A stretch of 64,000 nucleotides of DNA from assembly GCF_000422805.1 (NCBI RefSeq), contig NZ_AUGT01000021.1, forward strand, positions 1 through 64,000, given 5' to 3'. Position 1 is the stretch's first letter; the number at the start of each line of letters is the position of its first letter. The notes beneath the pieces are model-generated. The model saw nothing but the letters and a program-made list of their open reading frames with translations, searched no databases and was not told the origin of the DNA. This DNA comes from Nocardioides halotolerans DSM 19273. GTDB lineage: Bacteria > Actinomycetota > Actinomycetes > Propionibacteriales > Nocardioidaceae. This document shows, piece after piece, positions 1 through 8,572 of the stretch. The position numbers and the translations under genes are program-made.

Positions 1-114
1 CCGATAGCCAGCCAAGCCTTTGACCCTCGCCGGGGCTGTCAACCCGCCCACCGAACCGCAGCGAAGGCACCCAGGATTGACAGCCCCGGCGAGGGTCAGA
101 CACTCGGCTATCGG
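1..114. repeat. Nested inverted repeat behind the carnitine operon
   Basis: Positions 21-42 and 77-98 are perfect 22-nt inverted arms (TGACCCTCGCCGGGGCTGTC plus AA and its complement). An outer 9-nt pair (CCGATAGCC at 1-9, GGCTATCGG at 106-114) encloses them, with unequal 11- and 7-nt spacers between the pairs. The loop is 43-76. The structure lies just downstream of the stop of the leftmost minus-strand gene, so the simplest role is a large terminator or mRNA 3' stem. No T-run follows on the minus strand and the window edge may cut it off. A mobile-element end is possible, but no transposase is visible. Confidence 0.7.
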
Positions 115-140
115 GTTGCCGACACCCGACCACGGATCGA

Positions 141-587
141 TCACCGCTCCGACACCGGCCGGATCTGACCGGATGCCTCCGCAGGAGGGTCCACGCAGGC
201 CGCACGCGCGCGGGCGGCGATGTCGTCGGGGAACGGCACGGACCGGCCGGAGCGCACGTGGACGCCGAGGACCTCCTCGGTCGCTCGAAGGCGGTCGTCG
301 ACCCAGAGCTCGTGCCAGATCCACAGGAGCTTGGACGTGGCGCCGATGACCGACGAGCGCACCTCGAGGTCGGCGGCGGCGGGGACCTCGGCGAGGTAGC
401 GGACGTGCGCCTCGACGGTGTAGAGCGAGGCGTCGTGGGCGCCGCGGTAGGTGGCGTCGATGCCGACGAGGTCCATCACGGCGTCGGTGGCGTGGCCGAA
501 CACCAGCACGTAGTAGGGCTCGGAGAGGTGGCCGTTGTAGTCGATCCAGGCGTCCTGGACCGGCTCGCGCCAGATGGTCGGGGTCAC
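141..587 (-). CDS. cdhB: Hotdog-fold thioesterase, probable betainyl-CoA thioesterase
   Basis: 148 aa, GTG start whose GTGA overlaps the stop of the upstream dehydrogenase, so the two are translationally coupled. The N-terminal motif WIDYNGHLSEPYYVLVF (residues 14-30, Asp16) is the 4-hydroxybenzoyl-CoA-thioesterase-type active-site segment. It is the last gene of the operon. In known carnitine loci (the cdhCAB type) the gene in this place encodes a thioesterase that releases glycine betaine from betainyl-CoA, the product of the cleavage enzyme two genes upstream. Family assignment is secure; substrate is inferred from context. The final 20 or so residues have no obvious conserved features. 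Confidence 0.85.
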   Translation of the reverse strand: MTPTIWREPVQDAWIDYNGHLSEPYYVLVFGHATDAVMDLVGIDATYRGAHDASLYTVEAHVRYLAEVPAAADLEVRSSVIGATSKLLWIWHELWVDDRLRATEEVLGVHVRSGRSVPFPDDIAARARAACVDPPAEASGQIRPVSER

Positions 588-1519
588 GCGCGGCCCAGGG
601 CGCGGAGCACGGCGATGACGCCGCGGTCGCGCTCGGCGACGAGGTCGTCGATCGTGCGGCCGGCGGCCTCGCGGTCGCAGCCGTCGACCACGGCGTCGCG
701 CAGCTCGGGGGTGAGCTCGGCGGCGACCAGGCGCGTCCACGGCGACTGCAGCGACGGGCCGAAGTGGTCGAGCATGTGCGCCATGCCGCCCTGGCCGCCG
801 GCGAGGTGGAAGGTCAGCATCGGGCCCTGGATCGGCCAGCGCAGGCCCGGGCCGTCGGTGATCGACTGGTCGATCTGCTCGACGGTCGCCTCGCCGGCGG
901 CGACCATGTGCAGCGCCTCGCGCCAGAGCGCCTCCTGGAGCCGGTTGGCGATGAAGCCGGGCACCTCGCGGTCCATCGTGATGACCGACTTGCCGGCGTG
1001 GCGGAAGAACTCGGATGCCCACGCGACCGCCTCGGGCGAGGTCGCCGCGCCGCCCACGACCTCGACGAGCGGGATGAGGTACGGCGGGTTGAACGGGTGC
1101 CCGACGACCGTCCGCTCCGGGTGCGCGCAGGCGGTCTGCATCTCGCTCATCGCGTAGCCGGACGTGGACGACGAGATGACCACCTCGACCGGCGTGACGG
1201 CGTCGATGTCGGCCAGCAGCCTGCGCTTGAGCTCGAGGTCCTCGGGCGCGCTCTCCTGCACGAAGTCGGCCTGGCCGCACGCGACAGCGAGCTCGCGCTC
1301 GACGGTGAGGTTGTCGACGTCGGCCCCGTCGGCGAGCCCGAGCTCGGTCAGCGCGGGCCACGCGGCGTCGACGAGGTGCCGCAGCCGCGGCTCGGCGTCC
1401 TCGGCCGGGTCCCACGCCACCACGCGGTAGCCGCGCGCGAGGAAGAACGCCGCCCAGCCGCCGCCGATCACCCCGGCGCCGACGCAGGCGACGGTCCGGA
1501 CGTCCGCCGGCGAGGTCAC
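584..1519 (-). CDS. cdhA: 3-hydroxyacyl-CoA dehydrogenase family, probable L-carnitine 3-dehydrogenase
   Basis: 311 aa, GTG start in a GTGA overlap with cdhC. Rossmann motif [10 protein letters not shown] at residues 14-23, and the dehydrogenase signature [16 protein letters not shown] with catalytic His141. The length (about 310 aa) and the HPFNPP region fit single-domain L-carnitine dehydrogenases, which oxidise L-carnitine to 3-dehydrocarnitine with NAD+ in the cytoplasm. Its placement between the beta-keto acid cleavage enzyme (which consumes 3-dehydrocarnitine) and a thioesterase is the canonical carnitine degradation order. A generic 3-hydroxybutyryl-CoA dehydrogenase is the alternative, less likely in this context. 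Confidence 0.88.
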   Translation of the reverse strand: MTSPADVRTVACVGAGVIGGGWAAFFLARGYRVVAWDPAEDAEPRLRHLVDAAWPALTELGLADGADVDNLTVERELAVACGQADFVQESAPEDLELKRRLLADIDAVTPVEVVISSSTSGYAMSEMQTACAHPERTVVGHPFNPPYLIPLVEVVGGAATSPEAVAWASEFFRHAGKSVITMDREVPGFIANRLQEALWREALHMVAAGEATVEQIDQSITDGPGLRWPIQGPMLTFHLAGGQGGMAHMLDHFGPSLQSPWTRLVAAELTPELRDAVVDGCDREAAGRTIDDLVAERDRGVIAVLRALGRA

Positions 1520-2400
1520 CGACGCTCCAGCGCGAGGATCTCGCGGCCCTCGTCGGGCGTCGCGACGTGCGCGCCCATGCCCTCCACGATGCTGCGCGCC
1601 CGCTCGACGAGCTGCGCGTTGGTGGCCTTCACGCCCTTGGCCAGGTAGAGGTTGTCCTCGAGGCCGACCCGCACGTGCCCGCCGAGCAGCACCGACTGGG
1701 CGACCCACGGCATCTGCATCGGCCCGAGCGCGAACGACGCCCAGACCGCGTCGTCGGGGAGCTGCTGGACCATCGCCATCAGGGTCGCCGGGTCGGCCGG
1801 CGCGCCGTACGGGATGCCCATGCAGAGCTGGTACATCGCCGGCGCGTCGATCAGGCCCTCCTCGACCAGCGTCCTGGCGAACCACAGGTGCCCGGTGTCG
1901 AAGATCTCCATCTCGCAGCGGACGCCGAGCTCCTGGATCTTCTTGGCGCCCTCGCGCAGCATGTCGGGCGTGCTGACGTAGACCGTGCTGCCCTCGCCGA
2001 AGTTCAGCGACCCGCAGTCGAGCGTGCAGATGTCGGGCAGCAGCTCCTCGACGTGGGGGAGCCGCTCGACGCCGCTGACCAGGTCGGTGCCCTCGATGAA
2101 CGTCGTCGGGTCGTGCGGGTCGAGCACGAGGTCGCCGCCCATCCCCGCGGTGGTGTTGATGATGACGTTGACGTCGGAGGCGCGGATCCGCTCGACGACC
2201 TCGCGGTAGAGCGCGACGTCGCGCGAGCCCTTCCCGGTCTCGGGGTCGCGCACGTGGACGTGCACGATCGTCGCGCCGGCCCGGGCCGCCGCGATGCCCG
2301 ACTCCGCGATCTGCTCGGGCGTCACCGGCACGTGCTCGGACCGGCCGACCGTGTCGCCGGCACCGGTCAGCGCGCAGGTGATCATGACGTTGCGGTTCAT
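1516..2400 (-). CDS. cdhC: Beta-keto acid cleavage enzyme (BKACE), probable 3-dehydrocarnitine:acetyl-CoA trimethylamine-group transferase
   Basis: 294 aa, ATG start preceded by AAGGAG about 8 nt upstream. Zinc-binding HVH (His47, His49) followed by RDP, and GLEDNLY with Glu248, are the metal-site hallmarks of the BKACE (DUF849) family. These enzymes cleave a beta-keto acid with acetyl-CoA; the carnitine-pathway member makes betainyl-CoA and acetoacetate from 3-dehydrocarnitine. It is followed directly by the carnitine-dehydrogenase-like gene and a thioesterase. Family is certain, substrate inferred from the neighbours. It is separated by 28 nt from the caiD-like gene upstream. Confidence 0.9.
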   Translation of the reverse strand: MNRNVMITCALTGAGDTVGRSEHVPVTPEQIAESGIAAARAGATIVHVHVRDPETGKGSRDVALYREVVERIRASDVNVIINTTAGMGGDLVLDPHDPTTFIEGTDLVSGVERLPHVEELLPDICTLDCGSLNFGEGSTVYVSTPDMLREGAKKIQELGVRCEMEIFDTGHLWFARTLVEEGLIDAPAMYQLCMGIPYGAPADPATLMAMVQQLPDDAVWASFALGPMQMPWVAQSVLLGGHVRVGLEDNLYLAKGVKATNAQLVERARSIVEGMGAHVATPDEGREILALERR

Positions 2401-2428
2401 GACGAGGTCTCCTTCTTGTCGCGGGACA

Positions 2429-3223
2429 TCAGCGGCCCTTCCAGACCGGCGGGCGCTTCTCGGCGAAGGCGCGGAACCCCTCGAGCACGTCCTCGGAGGA
2501 GTAGAGGGTCGCGACCGTCGGGAGGGTGCTGCTCGTGACGAGGTCCATGGCCTCCTGGAACCGCAGCGACTCCGCCACCCGCGCCGTCTCCTTGATCGCG
2601 GCGAACACCAGCGGCGGCCCGGACGCGAGCAGTCGCGCCGTCTCCCACGCCCGGGCCCGCACCGCGCCGTCGTCGGGCAGCACCTCGTTGACCACGCCCC
2701 AGCGCGCGGCCTCCTCGGCCGGCATCCAGCGTCCGGTCAGGAGGAGGTCCATCGCCACGTGGTACGGCATCCGCTTGGGCAGCTTGATCGTCGCCGCGTC
2801 CGCGAGTGTGCCGGCGTTGATCTCCGGGAGCCCGAACTGCGTGGCCTCCGAGGCGTAGATCAGGTCGCACGACAGCGCCAGCTCGAAGCCGCCGCCCATC
2901 GCGAGGCCGTGCACGGCGGCGATCACCGGCTTGTTGAGGTCGGGCAGCTCCTGCAGCCCGCCGAACCCGCCCACGCCGTAGTCGCCGTCGACCGCGTCGC
3001 CTCCGGCCGCGGCCTTGAGGTCCCAGCCCGCGCAGAAGAACTTGTCGCCCGCCGTGCGCACGATCGCGACGCGGAGGTCGGGGTCGTCGCGGAACGCCGC
3101 GAAGACCTGCCCCATCTCGCGGCTGGTCGCCAGGTCGATCGCGTTGGCCTTGGGCCGGTCGAGGGTCACCTCGAGGACGCCGTCCTCGACCCGGGTCGTG
3201 ACGGCTCCGTGGGGATCGGTCAT
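2429..3223 (-). CDS. caiD: Crotonobetainyl-CoA hydratase-like crotonase
   Basis: 264 aa. Recalled side by side with E. coli CaiD (261 aa), it keeps long identical runs: DRPKANAID (22-30), [13 protein letters not shown] (65-73), [15 protein letters not shown] (110-117), and the C-terminal AFAEKRxPVWKGR. The oxyanion-hole glycines and the two crotonase acid/base glutamates (Glu114, Glu134, equivalent to E. coli Glu111 and Glu131) are present. It should hydrate crotonobetainyl-CoA to L-carnitinyl-CoA. The start lies 1 nt after the acyl-CoA dehydrogenase stop. This is the clearest diagnostic gene for the operon's substrate. No homology search was run; the comparison is from memory. Confidence 0.88.
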   Translation of the reverse strand: MTDPHGAVTTRVEDGVLEVTLDRPKANAIDLATSREMGQVFAAFRDDPDLRVAIVRTAGDKFFCAGWDLKAAAGGDAVDGDYGVGGFGGLQELPDLNKPVIAAVHGLAMGGGFELALSCDLIYASEATQFGLPEINAGTLADAATIKLPKRMPYHVAMDLLLTGRWMPAEEAARWGVVNEVLPDDGAVRARAWETARLLASGPPLVFAAIKETARVAESLRFQEAMDLVTSSTLPTVATLYSSEDVLEGFRAFAEKRPPVWKGR

Positions 3224-3224
3224 G

Positions 3225-4391
3225 TCAGGCTCCCAACGGCCGCAGCAGCGACCGGCTGATGATGTGTCGCTGGATCTCCGACGTGCCGTCCCAGATCCGC
3301 TCGATCCGGGCGTCGCGCCAGATCCGTTCGAGCGGCAGCTCGTCCATCAGGCCCATGCCGCCGTGGATCTGGATCGCCTCGTCGGAGACCAGGGCCAGCA
3401 TCTCGGTGGCCTTCAGCTTCGCCATGGCGATGTCGGCGTCGGTGGCGGTGCCCTGGTCGTGCTTCCAGGCGGCGTGCAGCGTCATCAGCTCGGCGGCCCG
3501 CAGCTCGGTGGCCATGTCGGCGAGCTTGAAGCCGACGCCCTGGAAGCGCCCGATCGGCTGCCCGAACTGCTCGCGCGTCGCCGCGTGCTGCACCGACAGG
3601 CCCAGCGCCCGCTCGGCGCGGCCGAGGCACGACGCCGCGACCTGGAGGCGGGTCGAGCCCAGCCACTGGCCGGAGAGCTCGAACCCCTTGCCGACCTCGC
3701 CGAGCACGGCGTCGGCGCCGACCCGGACGTCGTCGAGGTCGAGGATCGAGTTGGTGTAGCCGCGGTGCGACACGTTGCGGTAGCCGTCGTGCACCGAGAG
3801 ACCCGGCGTGTCGAGGTCGACGAGGAACGTCGTCAGCTCGGCCCGGCCGGCATCGTCGGCGCCGGTGACCGCGACCAGGATCACGAAGTCGGCCTCGTCG
3901 GCGTGGCTGATGAAGTGCTTCGTGCCGCGGATCACCCAGCCGGCGTCGTCACCGGCACCGTCGCGGGTCGCGCGGGTGCGCATCGCCCGCATGTCGGAGC
4001 CGGCGCCGGGCTCGGTCATCGCCAGGCAGTCGATCCGCTCACCGCGCACGCACGGGTAGAGGTAGCGCTCGCGCTGCTCCTCCGTGCCGGCGAGGAGGAT
4101 GTTGGAGGGCCGGGGGACGCCGCAGTACTGCAGCGCGTAGCCGGCCCGTCCGAGCTCCTTCTCGTAGAGCACCCACGTCACGGTGTCGAGACCCGCCCCG
4201 CCGACCTCCTCGGGCATGTTGGCGGCGTAGAGGCCCGCGGTCAACGCCTTGGTGCGGATCTCGGCGGCGAGCTCGGGCCGCAGCACGCCGGTGCGCTCGA
4301 CCTCCTCCTCGTGGGGGTACAGCTCTCGCTCGACGAAGGCGCGCGTGACCTCCACGATGCTGCGCTGCTCGTCGGTCAGGCCGAAGTCCAT
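3225..4391 (-). CDS. Acyl-CoA dehydrogenase, probable gamma-butyrobetainyl-CoA/crotonobetainyl-CoA redox enzyme
   Basis: 388 aa, full-length acyl-CoA dehydrogenase with the FAD/substrate motif TEPGAGSD, the GTKHFISHADEAD loop and the C-terminal GTSEIQRH segment. Placed directly before the CaiD-like hydratase, it probably oxidises gamma-butyrobetainyl-CoA to crotonobetainyl-CoA with electrons going to an electron-transfer flavoprotein (CaiA is the reductive E. coli counterpart). Odd point: the glutamate that is the catalytic base in MCAD-type enzymes (in the YEGT motif) is Asp368 here (WDGT); CaiA also lacks the Glu. No etfAB genes lie nearby. ATG start at 4391, 32 nt after the amine oxidase. 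Confidence 0.85.
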   Translation of the reverse strand: MDFGLTDEQRSIVEVTRAFVERELYPHEEEVERTGVLRPELAAEIRTKALTAGLYAANMPEEVGGAGLDTVTWVLYEKELGRAGYALQYCGVPRPSNILLAGTEEQRERYLYPCVRGERIDCLAMTEPGAGSDMRAMRTRATRDGAGDDAGWVIRGTKHFISHADEADFVILVAVTGADDAGRAELTTFLVDLDTPGLSVHDGYRNVSHRGYTNSILDLDDVRVGADAVLGEVGKGFELSGQWLGSTRLQVAASCLGRAERALGLSVQHAATREQFGQPIGRFQGVGFKLADMATELRAAELMTLHAAWKHDQGTATDADIAMAKLKATEMLALVSDEAIQIHGGMGLMDELPLERIWRDARIERIWDGTSEIQRHIISRSLLRPLGA

Positions 4392-4423
4392 GCGGTCGAT
4401 CTCCTGCGGGTGGGGTGGGTGGG

Positions 4424-5749
4424 TCAGCCTCTGGACAGCGCGGCCGCGGCGGCGCCGCGACCGGTGCGGACGGCGCCCTCCATGTAGCCGGCGACCCACT
4501 GGTCGGAGCCGCAGACGTAGAACGGCGGCTCGTGGGTGCCGTGCAGCGGGCCGACCGCCTCGACGTCGCCGGGGTGCCACTGCGTGACGTAGCCCTGGGT
4601 CCACGGGTCGGTGCCCCACAGCCGGGTCCACGTCTGCTGCGGGTCGAGCGCCTCGGGCCCGTAGAACTCGGCGACCTGGGCGAGCGCCTCCCGGGTGCGG
4701 GAGGCGGGCTCGGTGGCGGCGAAGGCGGCGTAGCGCTCCGGCGGCACCAGCGCCGAGAGCACGCCGGGCTCCTGCGGCCAGGTCGAGCCGAGCACCCCCT
4801 CGCTCTCGGCCAGCGCGTTCTGGCCACGGCGGCGCCAGAACGGCTCGGCGTACGCCGCCACGACCTTGGCGGCCCACGCGTGCCGCTGCCGACGCAACGA
4901 CGCGAGCCGGGCGTCGCTCACGCCGGTGATCTCGAGGTCGCGGGCCGGCCCGGACGGCACCGCGAGCACGACGGCGTCGGCGCGCACGTCCTCGCCCGCC
5001 GCGGTGGTGACCACGCTGCCGCCGCGGTCGACGGCGATGCGCCGCACCGGTGCCGACAGCCGGACGTCGCGGAGGTCTGCCGCCAGGCGCTGCGCGACGG
5101 TGGCCGAGCCCTCGGCGACCCGGAGGTTCTCCCACTGCTCGACGTCGTAGGCGCCGGTGCCGCCGCCCACGCGCTGCTTGCGGGCGTAGGCGAACATGCT
5201 CTGCCGCTCGGTGGACCCGTCGGCCAGCCCGAGGTGCATGAGCTCGTGGAGCCGCAGCACGTGCGGCGTCGCGCCCGCGCCCCGCAGCCAGTCGGCGACG
5301 CTCGTGCGGTCGAGCGCGCCGAGGTCGGGGCACGACCACGGGTCCTCGGGGTCGATCGAGGACAGCACCTTGTCGAGCGCCGCCTCCACCTCGTCGTACG
5401 ACGACCGGTCGGCGGGCGTGCACCACGACGGCCACTCGCCGACGGAGACCGACTCGCCGGGCAGACCCACCACCTGGCGGGTGATCTCGCCCGGCTCCGC
5501 GACGTAGGACGCGGTCAGCGTGAGCCCGAGCTCAGCGACCAGGTCGAGGTAGCTCGTGTGGGAGTTGCCGACCACCTCGCCGCCGAGCTGGACGAGCCGC
5601 CCGTCGGGCAGCTCGACCTGCTCGACCCGTCCGCCGACCCGGTCGCGCGCCTCCAGCACCGTCACCTGCGCGCCGCCGGCCTCGAGGTCGCGCGCGGCGC
5701 ACAGCCCCGCGAGCCCGGCGCCCACCACCACGACGTCGGGAGGGGTCAC
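4424..5749 (-). CDS. Flavin monoamine oxidase family protein
   Basis: 441 aa, GTG start overlapping the ABC ATPase stop (GTGA). The N-terminal dinucleotide-binding motif VVVVGAGLAGLCAA is followed by EARDRVGGR, and the C-terminal FAD-binding segment has GYMEGAVRTGRGAAAA, as in monoamine/putrescine oxidases. It sits between the amine-type ABC transporter and the acyl-CoA enzymes, which suggests it acts on the imported amine or a related side substrate, giving aldehyde, amine and hydrogen peroxide. Quaternary amines such as carnitine cannot be its direct substrate by the usual chemistry, so its role in the pathway is unresolved. No signal peptide. Confidence 0.85.
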   Translation of the reverse strand: MTPPDVVVVGAGLAGLCAARDLEAGGAQVTVLEARDRVGGRVEQVELPDGRLVQLGGEVVGNSHTSYLDLVAELGLTLTASYVAEPGEITRQVVGLPGESVSVGEWPSWCTPADRSSYDEVEAALDKVLSSIDPEDPWSCPDLGALDRTSVADWLRGAGATPHVLRLHELMHLGLADGSTERQSMFAYARKQRVGGGTGAYDVEQWENLRVAEGSATVAQRLAADLRDVRLSAPVRRIAVDRGGSVVTTAAGEDVRADAVVLAVPSGPARDLEITGVSDARLASLRRQRHAWAAKVVAAYAEPFWRRRGQNALAESEGVLGSTWPQEPGVLSALVPPERYAAFAATEPASRTREALAQVAEFYGPEALDPQQTWTRLWGTDPWTQGYVTQWHPGDVEAVGPLHGTHEPPFYVCGSDQWVAGYMEGAVRTGRGAAAAALSRG

Positions 5750-6846
5750 GTGAGCACCACCGTGTGCTCGGGCAGCCAGCCCAGCTCGACCCGGTCGCCG
5801 GGGATCCAGCGGTCCTCCGCGCGCATCCGCGGGAGGTTCTGCTCGAGGACGGTGAGCGTGAGGTCGGGCGAGATCGAGACGACGTGCTGCGTGGTCGCGC
5901 CGTGGTAGGTGGTGGCGACGATGGTGCCCGGCATCCGGAACATCGCGGGCGTGAGCTCGCTGAGCCAGATCTTCTCGGGCCGGACGGCGACGCTCACCGC
6001 CTCTCCGTCGGCCGACCCCTGGTGGCCGGGCGCGGGGATCGACACGCTCGGCGAGATCGTCACGCTGCCGTCGGCCCACGTGCCGCTCATCAGGTTGCTG
6101 ACGCCGATGAACCCCGCGGCGAACACCGACGTCGGGCGCTCGTAGACGTCCTCCGGCGTGCCGCACTGCTCGATGACGCCCTCGTTCATGATCGCGACCC
6201 GGTCGCTCATGCTCAGCGCCTCGTCCTGGTCGTGGGTGACGAAGAGGAACGTGATGCCGACCCGGCGCTGGATCGACTTGAGCTCGGCCTGCATCGCGTG
6301 CCGGAGCTTGAGGTCGAGGGCGGCCAGCGGCTCGTCGAGCAGCAGGACCTTGGGTTCGTTGATGAGGGCGCGGGCGAGGGCGACGCGCTGCCGCTGACCG
6401 CCCGACAGCCGGCTCGGGCGCTCCTTGCCGCGGTCGCCCAGCTCGACCAGCTCGAGCATCTCCGAGACGCGGCGCTTGAGGGTGGCCCGGTCGACCCCGC
6501 GGCGGCGCAGGCCGAACCCCACGTTGCCGCGCACGTCGAGGTGCTCGAAGAGCGCGTAGCTCTGGAAGACGGTGTTGACGTCGCGGCGGTGCGGCGGCGT
6601 GCTGGTGACGTCCTCGCCGCCGACCAGGATGCTGCCCGACGTGGGGTCGCTGAAGCCGGCGATCATGCGCAGGGTCGTGGTCTTGCCGCACCCCGAGGGG
6701 CCGAGCAGGGAGAAGAACTCGCCGCTCGCGATGTCGAGGTCGAGGGCGTCGACCACGGTCGTGCCGTCGTAGACCTTGGTGAGCCCGCGCAGCGTGACCG
6801 AGGGGGTCGCGTCGGTGGGCGCCGGGTCTGGGGTCGCTGCAGTCAT
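5746..6846 (-). CDS. ABC transporter ATPase, PotA type
   Basis: 366 aa. Walker A GPSGCGKTT (49-57), Q-loop at about 95, signature LSGGQ (147-151), Walker B LLLDEP (168-173), and a C-terminal TOBE-type region. This is the spermidine/putrescine and quaternary-amine importer class. Its ATG overlaps the stop of the permease gene (ATGA), and its own stop overlaps the amine oxidase start. Together with the two permeases and the Tat-exported binding protein it forms a complete importer. Substrate specificity is inferred from the catabolic genes behind it (betaine-type amines) rather than from the sequence. Confidence 0.92.
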   Translation of the reverse strand: MTAATPDPAPTDATPSVTLRGLTKVYDGTTVVDALDLDIASGEFFSLLGPSGCGKTTTLRMIAGFSDPTSGSILVGGEDVTSTPPHRRDVNTVFQSYALFEHLDVRGNVGFGLRRRGVDRATLKRRVSEMLELVELGDRGKERPSRLSGGQRQRVALARALINEPKVLLLDEPLAALDLKLRHAMQAELKSIQRRVGITFLFVTHDQDEALSMSDRVAIMNEGVIEQCGTPEDVYERPTSVFAAGFIGVSNLMSGTWADGSVTISPSVSIPAPGHQGSADGEAVSVAVRPEKIWLSELTPAMFRMPGTIVATTYHGATTQHVVSISPDLTLTVLEQNLPRMRAEDRWIPGDRVELGWLPEHTVVLT

Positions 6847-7676
6847 CGTCGGCCTCCGGTGATCAGGTCCAGGCTGGACGTGCCGCGCCCGAGCAGGCGG
6901 GGCAGGACGAGGGCGGCCACGATGAGCAGCGCCGAGGCGAGCAGCATCAGGGTGCCGATCGCGTTGATGGCGGGGGAGACCCCGAAGCGGATCGAGGAGT
7001 AGACCCGCACCGGGAGGGGCTGCGGGTCGACGCCGGTCGTGAAGAACGCGAGCACGAAGTCGTCGAACACGAGCGCGAAGACCAGGAGCCCGGCACCGAC
7101 CAGTGCGGGCACGAGCGTCGGCAGGGTGACCAGCCGCACCGCCTGGAACGGCGTGCAGCCGAGGTCGCGCGCCGCCTCCTCGACCTCCCGGGAGACGCCG
7201 GCGAGGCGTCCGCGCACGATGACGGTCACGTAGGCGATCGAGAACGTGATCTCCGCGAGGATCACCGTGCCCATCGACAGCTTGAGGCCGACCCCGGTGA
7301 AGAGCAGCAGCGCGGCCACGCCGGTGACGATCTCGGGGGTCACCAGCGGCAGCAGGGTGACCGCCCCGATCACCCGGCCGCGCCGCGAGGTGACCCGCTC
7401 GAGCCCGAGCGCCAGCATCGTGCCGAGCACGAGCGAGCCCGCGGTCGCGACCGACGCGATCTCGAGGCTGGCCACCAGCGAGTCGATCAGCGCGCTGTTG
7501 TGGACCAGTTCGTCGTACCAGCGCAGGCTGAAGCCGGAGAACCGCGAGAGCGACTTCTTGTCGTTGAGGCTGAACAGCGCGACGGCGAGGATCGGCAGGT
7601 AGAGCCAGGCGAAGAACACCACCGTCACCGCGACGGCGAGCGCCGGCTTCCGCTCCACCCTGCGCGGGCGCGCCAT
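6843..7676 (-). CDS. ABC transporter permease, PotC type
   Basis: 277 aa integral membrane protein with about six hydrophobic segments. The first is at residues 11-34 after a basic N-terminus (MARPRRVERK). The cytoplasmic EAA loop reads EEAARDLGCTPFQAVRLVTLP, written here as its central EEAARDLGCTPFQAVRL, which docks to the ATPase. The start codon overlaps the preceding permease stop by one base (TGATG), so translation is coupled. It is the second transmembrane subunit of the importer encoded here. Confidence 0.92.
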   Translation of the reverse strand: MARPRRVERKPALAVAVTVVFFAWLYLPILAVALFSLNDKKSLSRFSGFSLRWYDELVHNSALIDSLVASLEIASVATAGSLVLGTMLALGLERVTSRRGRVIGAVTLLPLVTPEIVTGVAALLLFTGVGLKLSMGTVILAEITFSIAYVTVIVRGRLAGVSREVEEAARDLGCTPFQAVRLVTLPTLVPALVGAGLLVFALVFDDFVLAFFTTGVDPQPLPVRVYSSIRFGVSPAINAIGTLMLLASALLIVAALVLPRLLGRGTSSLDLITGGRR

Positions 7677-8572
7677 CACGCTTCCCTCGCCTCGGTCGAG
7701 GTGGCGCGCAGGTAGACCACCATCAGGACGGTCAGCGCCGCCATCAGCGCCACGGTGAGCGCCGACCCGAGCGGCCAGTTCTGGCCCTCGTTGAACTGCT
7801 GCTGGACCAGGTTGCCGAGCATGAACGTGTTGGCCCCGCCCAGCAGCTGGGCGCTGACGAAGTCGCCGAGGGCGGGCAGGAAGACCAGGAGCACGCCGCC
7901 GTACAGCCCGGCGCGGGTGGCGGGCAGCGTCACGGCGAAGAACGTGCGGACCGGGCCGTGGTAGAGGTCCTTGCCGGCCTCGATGAGCGAGACGTCGAGC
8001 CGCTCGAGGGAGGCGTAGATCGGCAGGATCATGAACACCACGAAGCCGTAGACGAGCCCGCCGATCACCGCCCACGGGGTGTTGAGGAAGGTGACTCCGT
8101 CGCTCAGCCCGGTCTTGCGCAGACCGCTGTTCACCAGCCCGTCGTCGGAGAGCAGCGCCTTCCAGGCGTACATCCGGATCAGGTAGCTGGCGAAGAACGG
8201 CACCACGATCGCGGCGATCAGGGCGTTCTTGTAGCGGCCCCCGTGCAGCGCGATCGCGTAGGCCACCGGGTAGGCGATGAGCACCGCGATGACCACGGTC
8301 GCGAGCGCGTAGAGCAGCGAGCGCACGAACAGCTCGAGGTAGACGTCGTTCCAGAGGGCGCGGTAGTTGGCCGTGCTCGTCGCGAACGCTGGGAAGCCGT
8401 CGTTGGTGGTGCGGCCGAACGACAGCAGCACGACGATCGCCATGGCGAAGACGAAGAACGTCACCATCCACGCGGTCGGCAGCGCCAGCAGCGCACCCCA
8501 CAACCAGGTCCTCTGTGCCGACCGCGGCGTCCTCGCCTCCGCCCTCGCCTCCGCCCTCGCCTCGGCGGCCAT
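7676..8572 (-). CDS. ABC transporter permease, PotB type
   Basis: 298 aa, ATG in a TGATG overlap with the binding-protein gene. The first segment follows an unusual charged leader made of tandem AEAR repeats (residues 3-14), encoded by short direct repeats at about 8529-8560 that could expand or contract. Six hydrophobic segments follow, with the EAA-type loop around LIEAGKDLYHGPVRTFFAV. It pairs with the PotC-type permease just downstream. Confidence 0.9.
   Translation of the reverse strand: MAAEARAEARAEARTPRSAQRTWLWGALLALPTAWMVTFFVFAMAIVVLLSFGRTTNDGFPAFATSTANYRALWNDVYLELFVRSLLYALATVVIAVLIAYPVAYAIALHGGRYKNALIAAIVVPFFASYLIRMYAWKALLSDDGLVNSGLRKTGLSDGVTFLNTPWAVIGGLVYGFVVFMILPIYASLERLDVSLIEAGKDLYHGPVRTFFAVTLPATRAGLYGGVLLVFLPALGDFVSAQLLGGANTFMLGNLVQQQFNEGQNWPLGSALTVALMAALTVLMVVYLRATSTEAREA

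Noticed and set aside
1..114. Insertion sequence terminal repeat
   Set aside because: No transposase and no target duplication visible; kept only as an inverted repeat.
258..1157. Long plus-strand reading frame opposite the carnitine dehydrogenase/thioesterase genes
   Set aside because: High-GC shadow frame: no family motif, no Shine-Dalgarno, while the opposite strand holds well-motifed enzymes.
4415..5908. 497-codon plus-strand frame over the amine oxidase gene
   Set aside because: Arg/Gly/Val-rich shadow; opposite strand is a clear FAD enzyme. Similar shadows at 10396-12438, 18021-19406 and 59414-61513 were dropped for the same reason.
8529..8560. Short direct repeats coding AEARAEAR in the permease leader
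   Set aside because: Only a low-complexity stretch inside a coding region; noted in the gene entry, not treated as an element.
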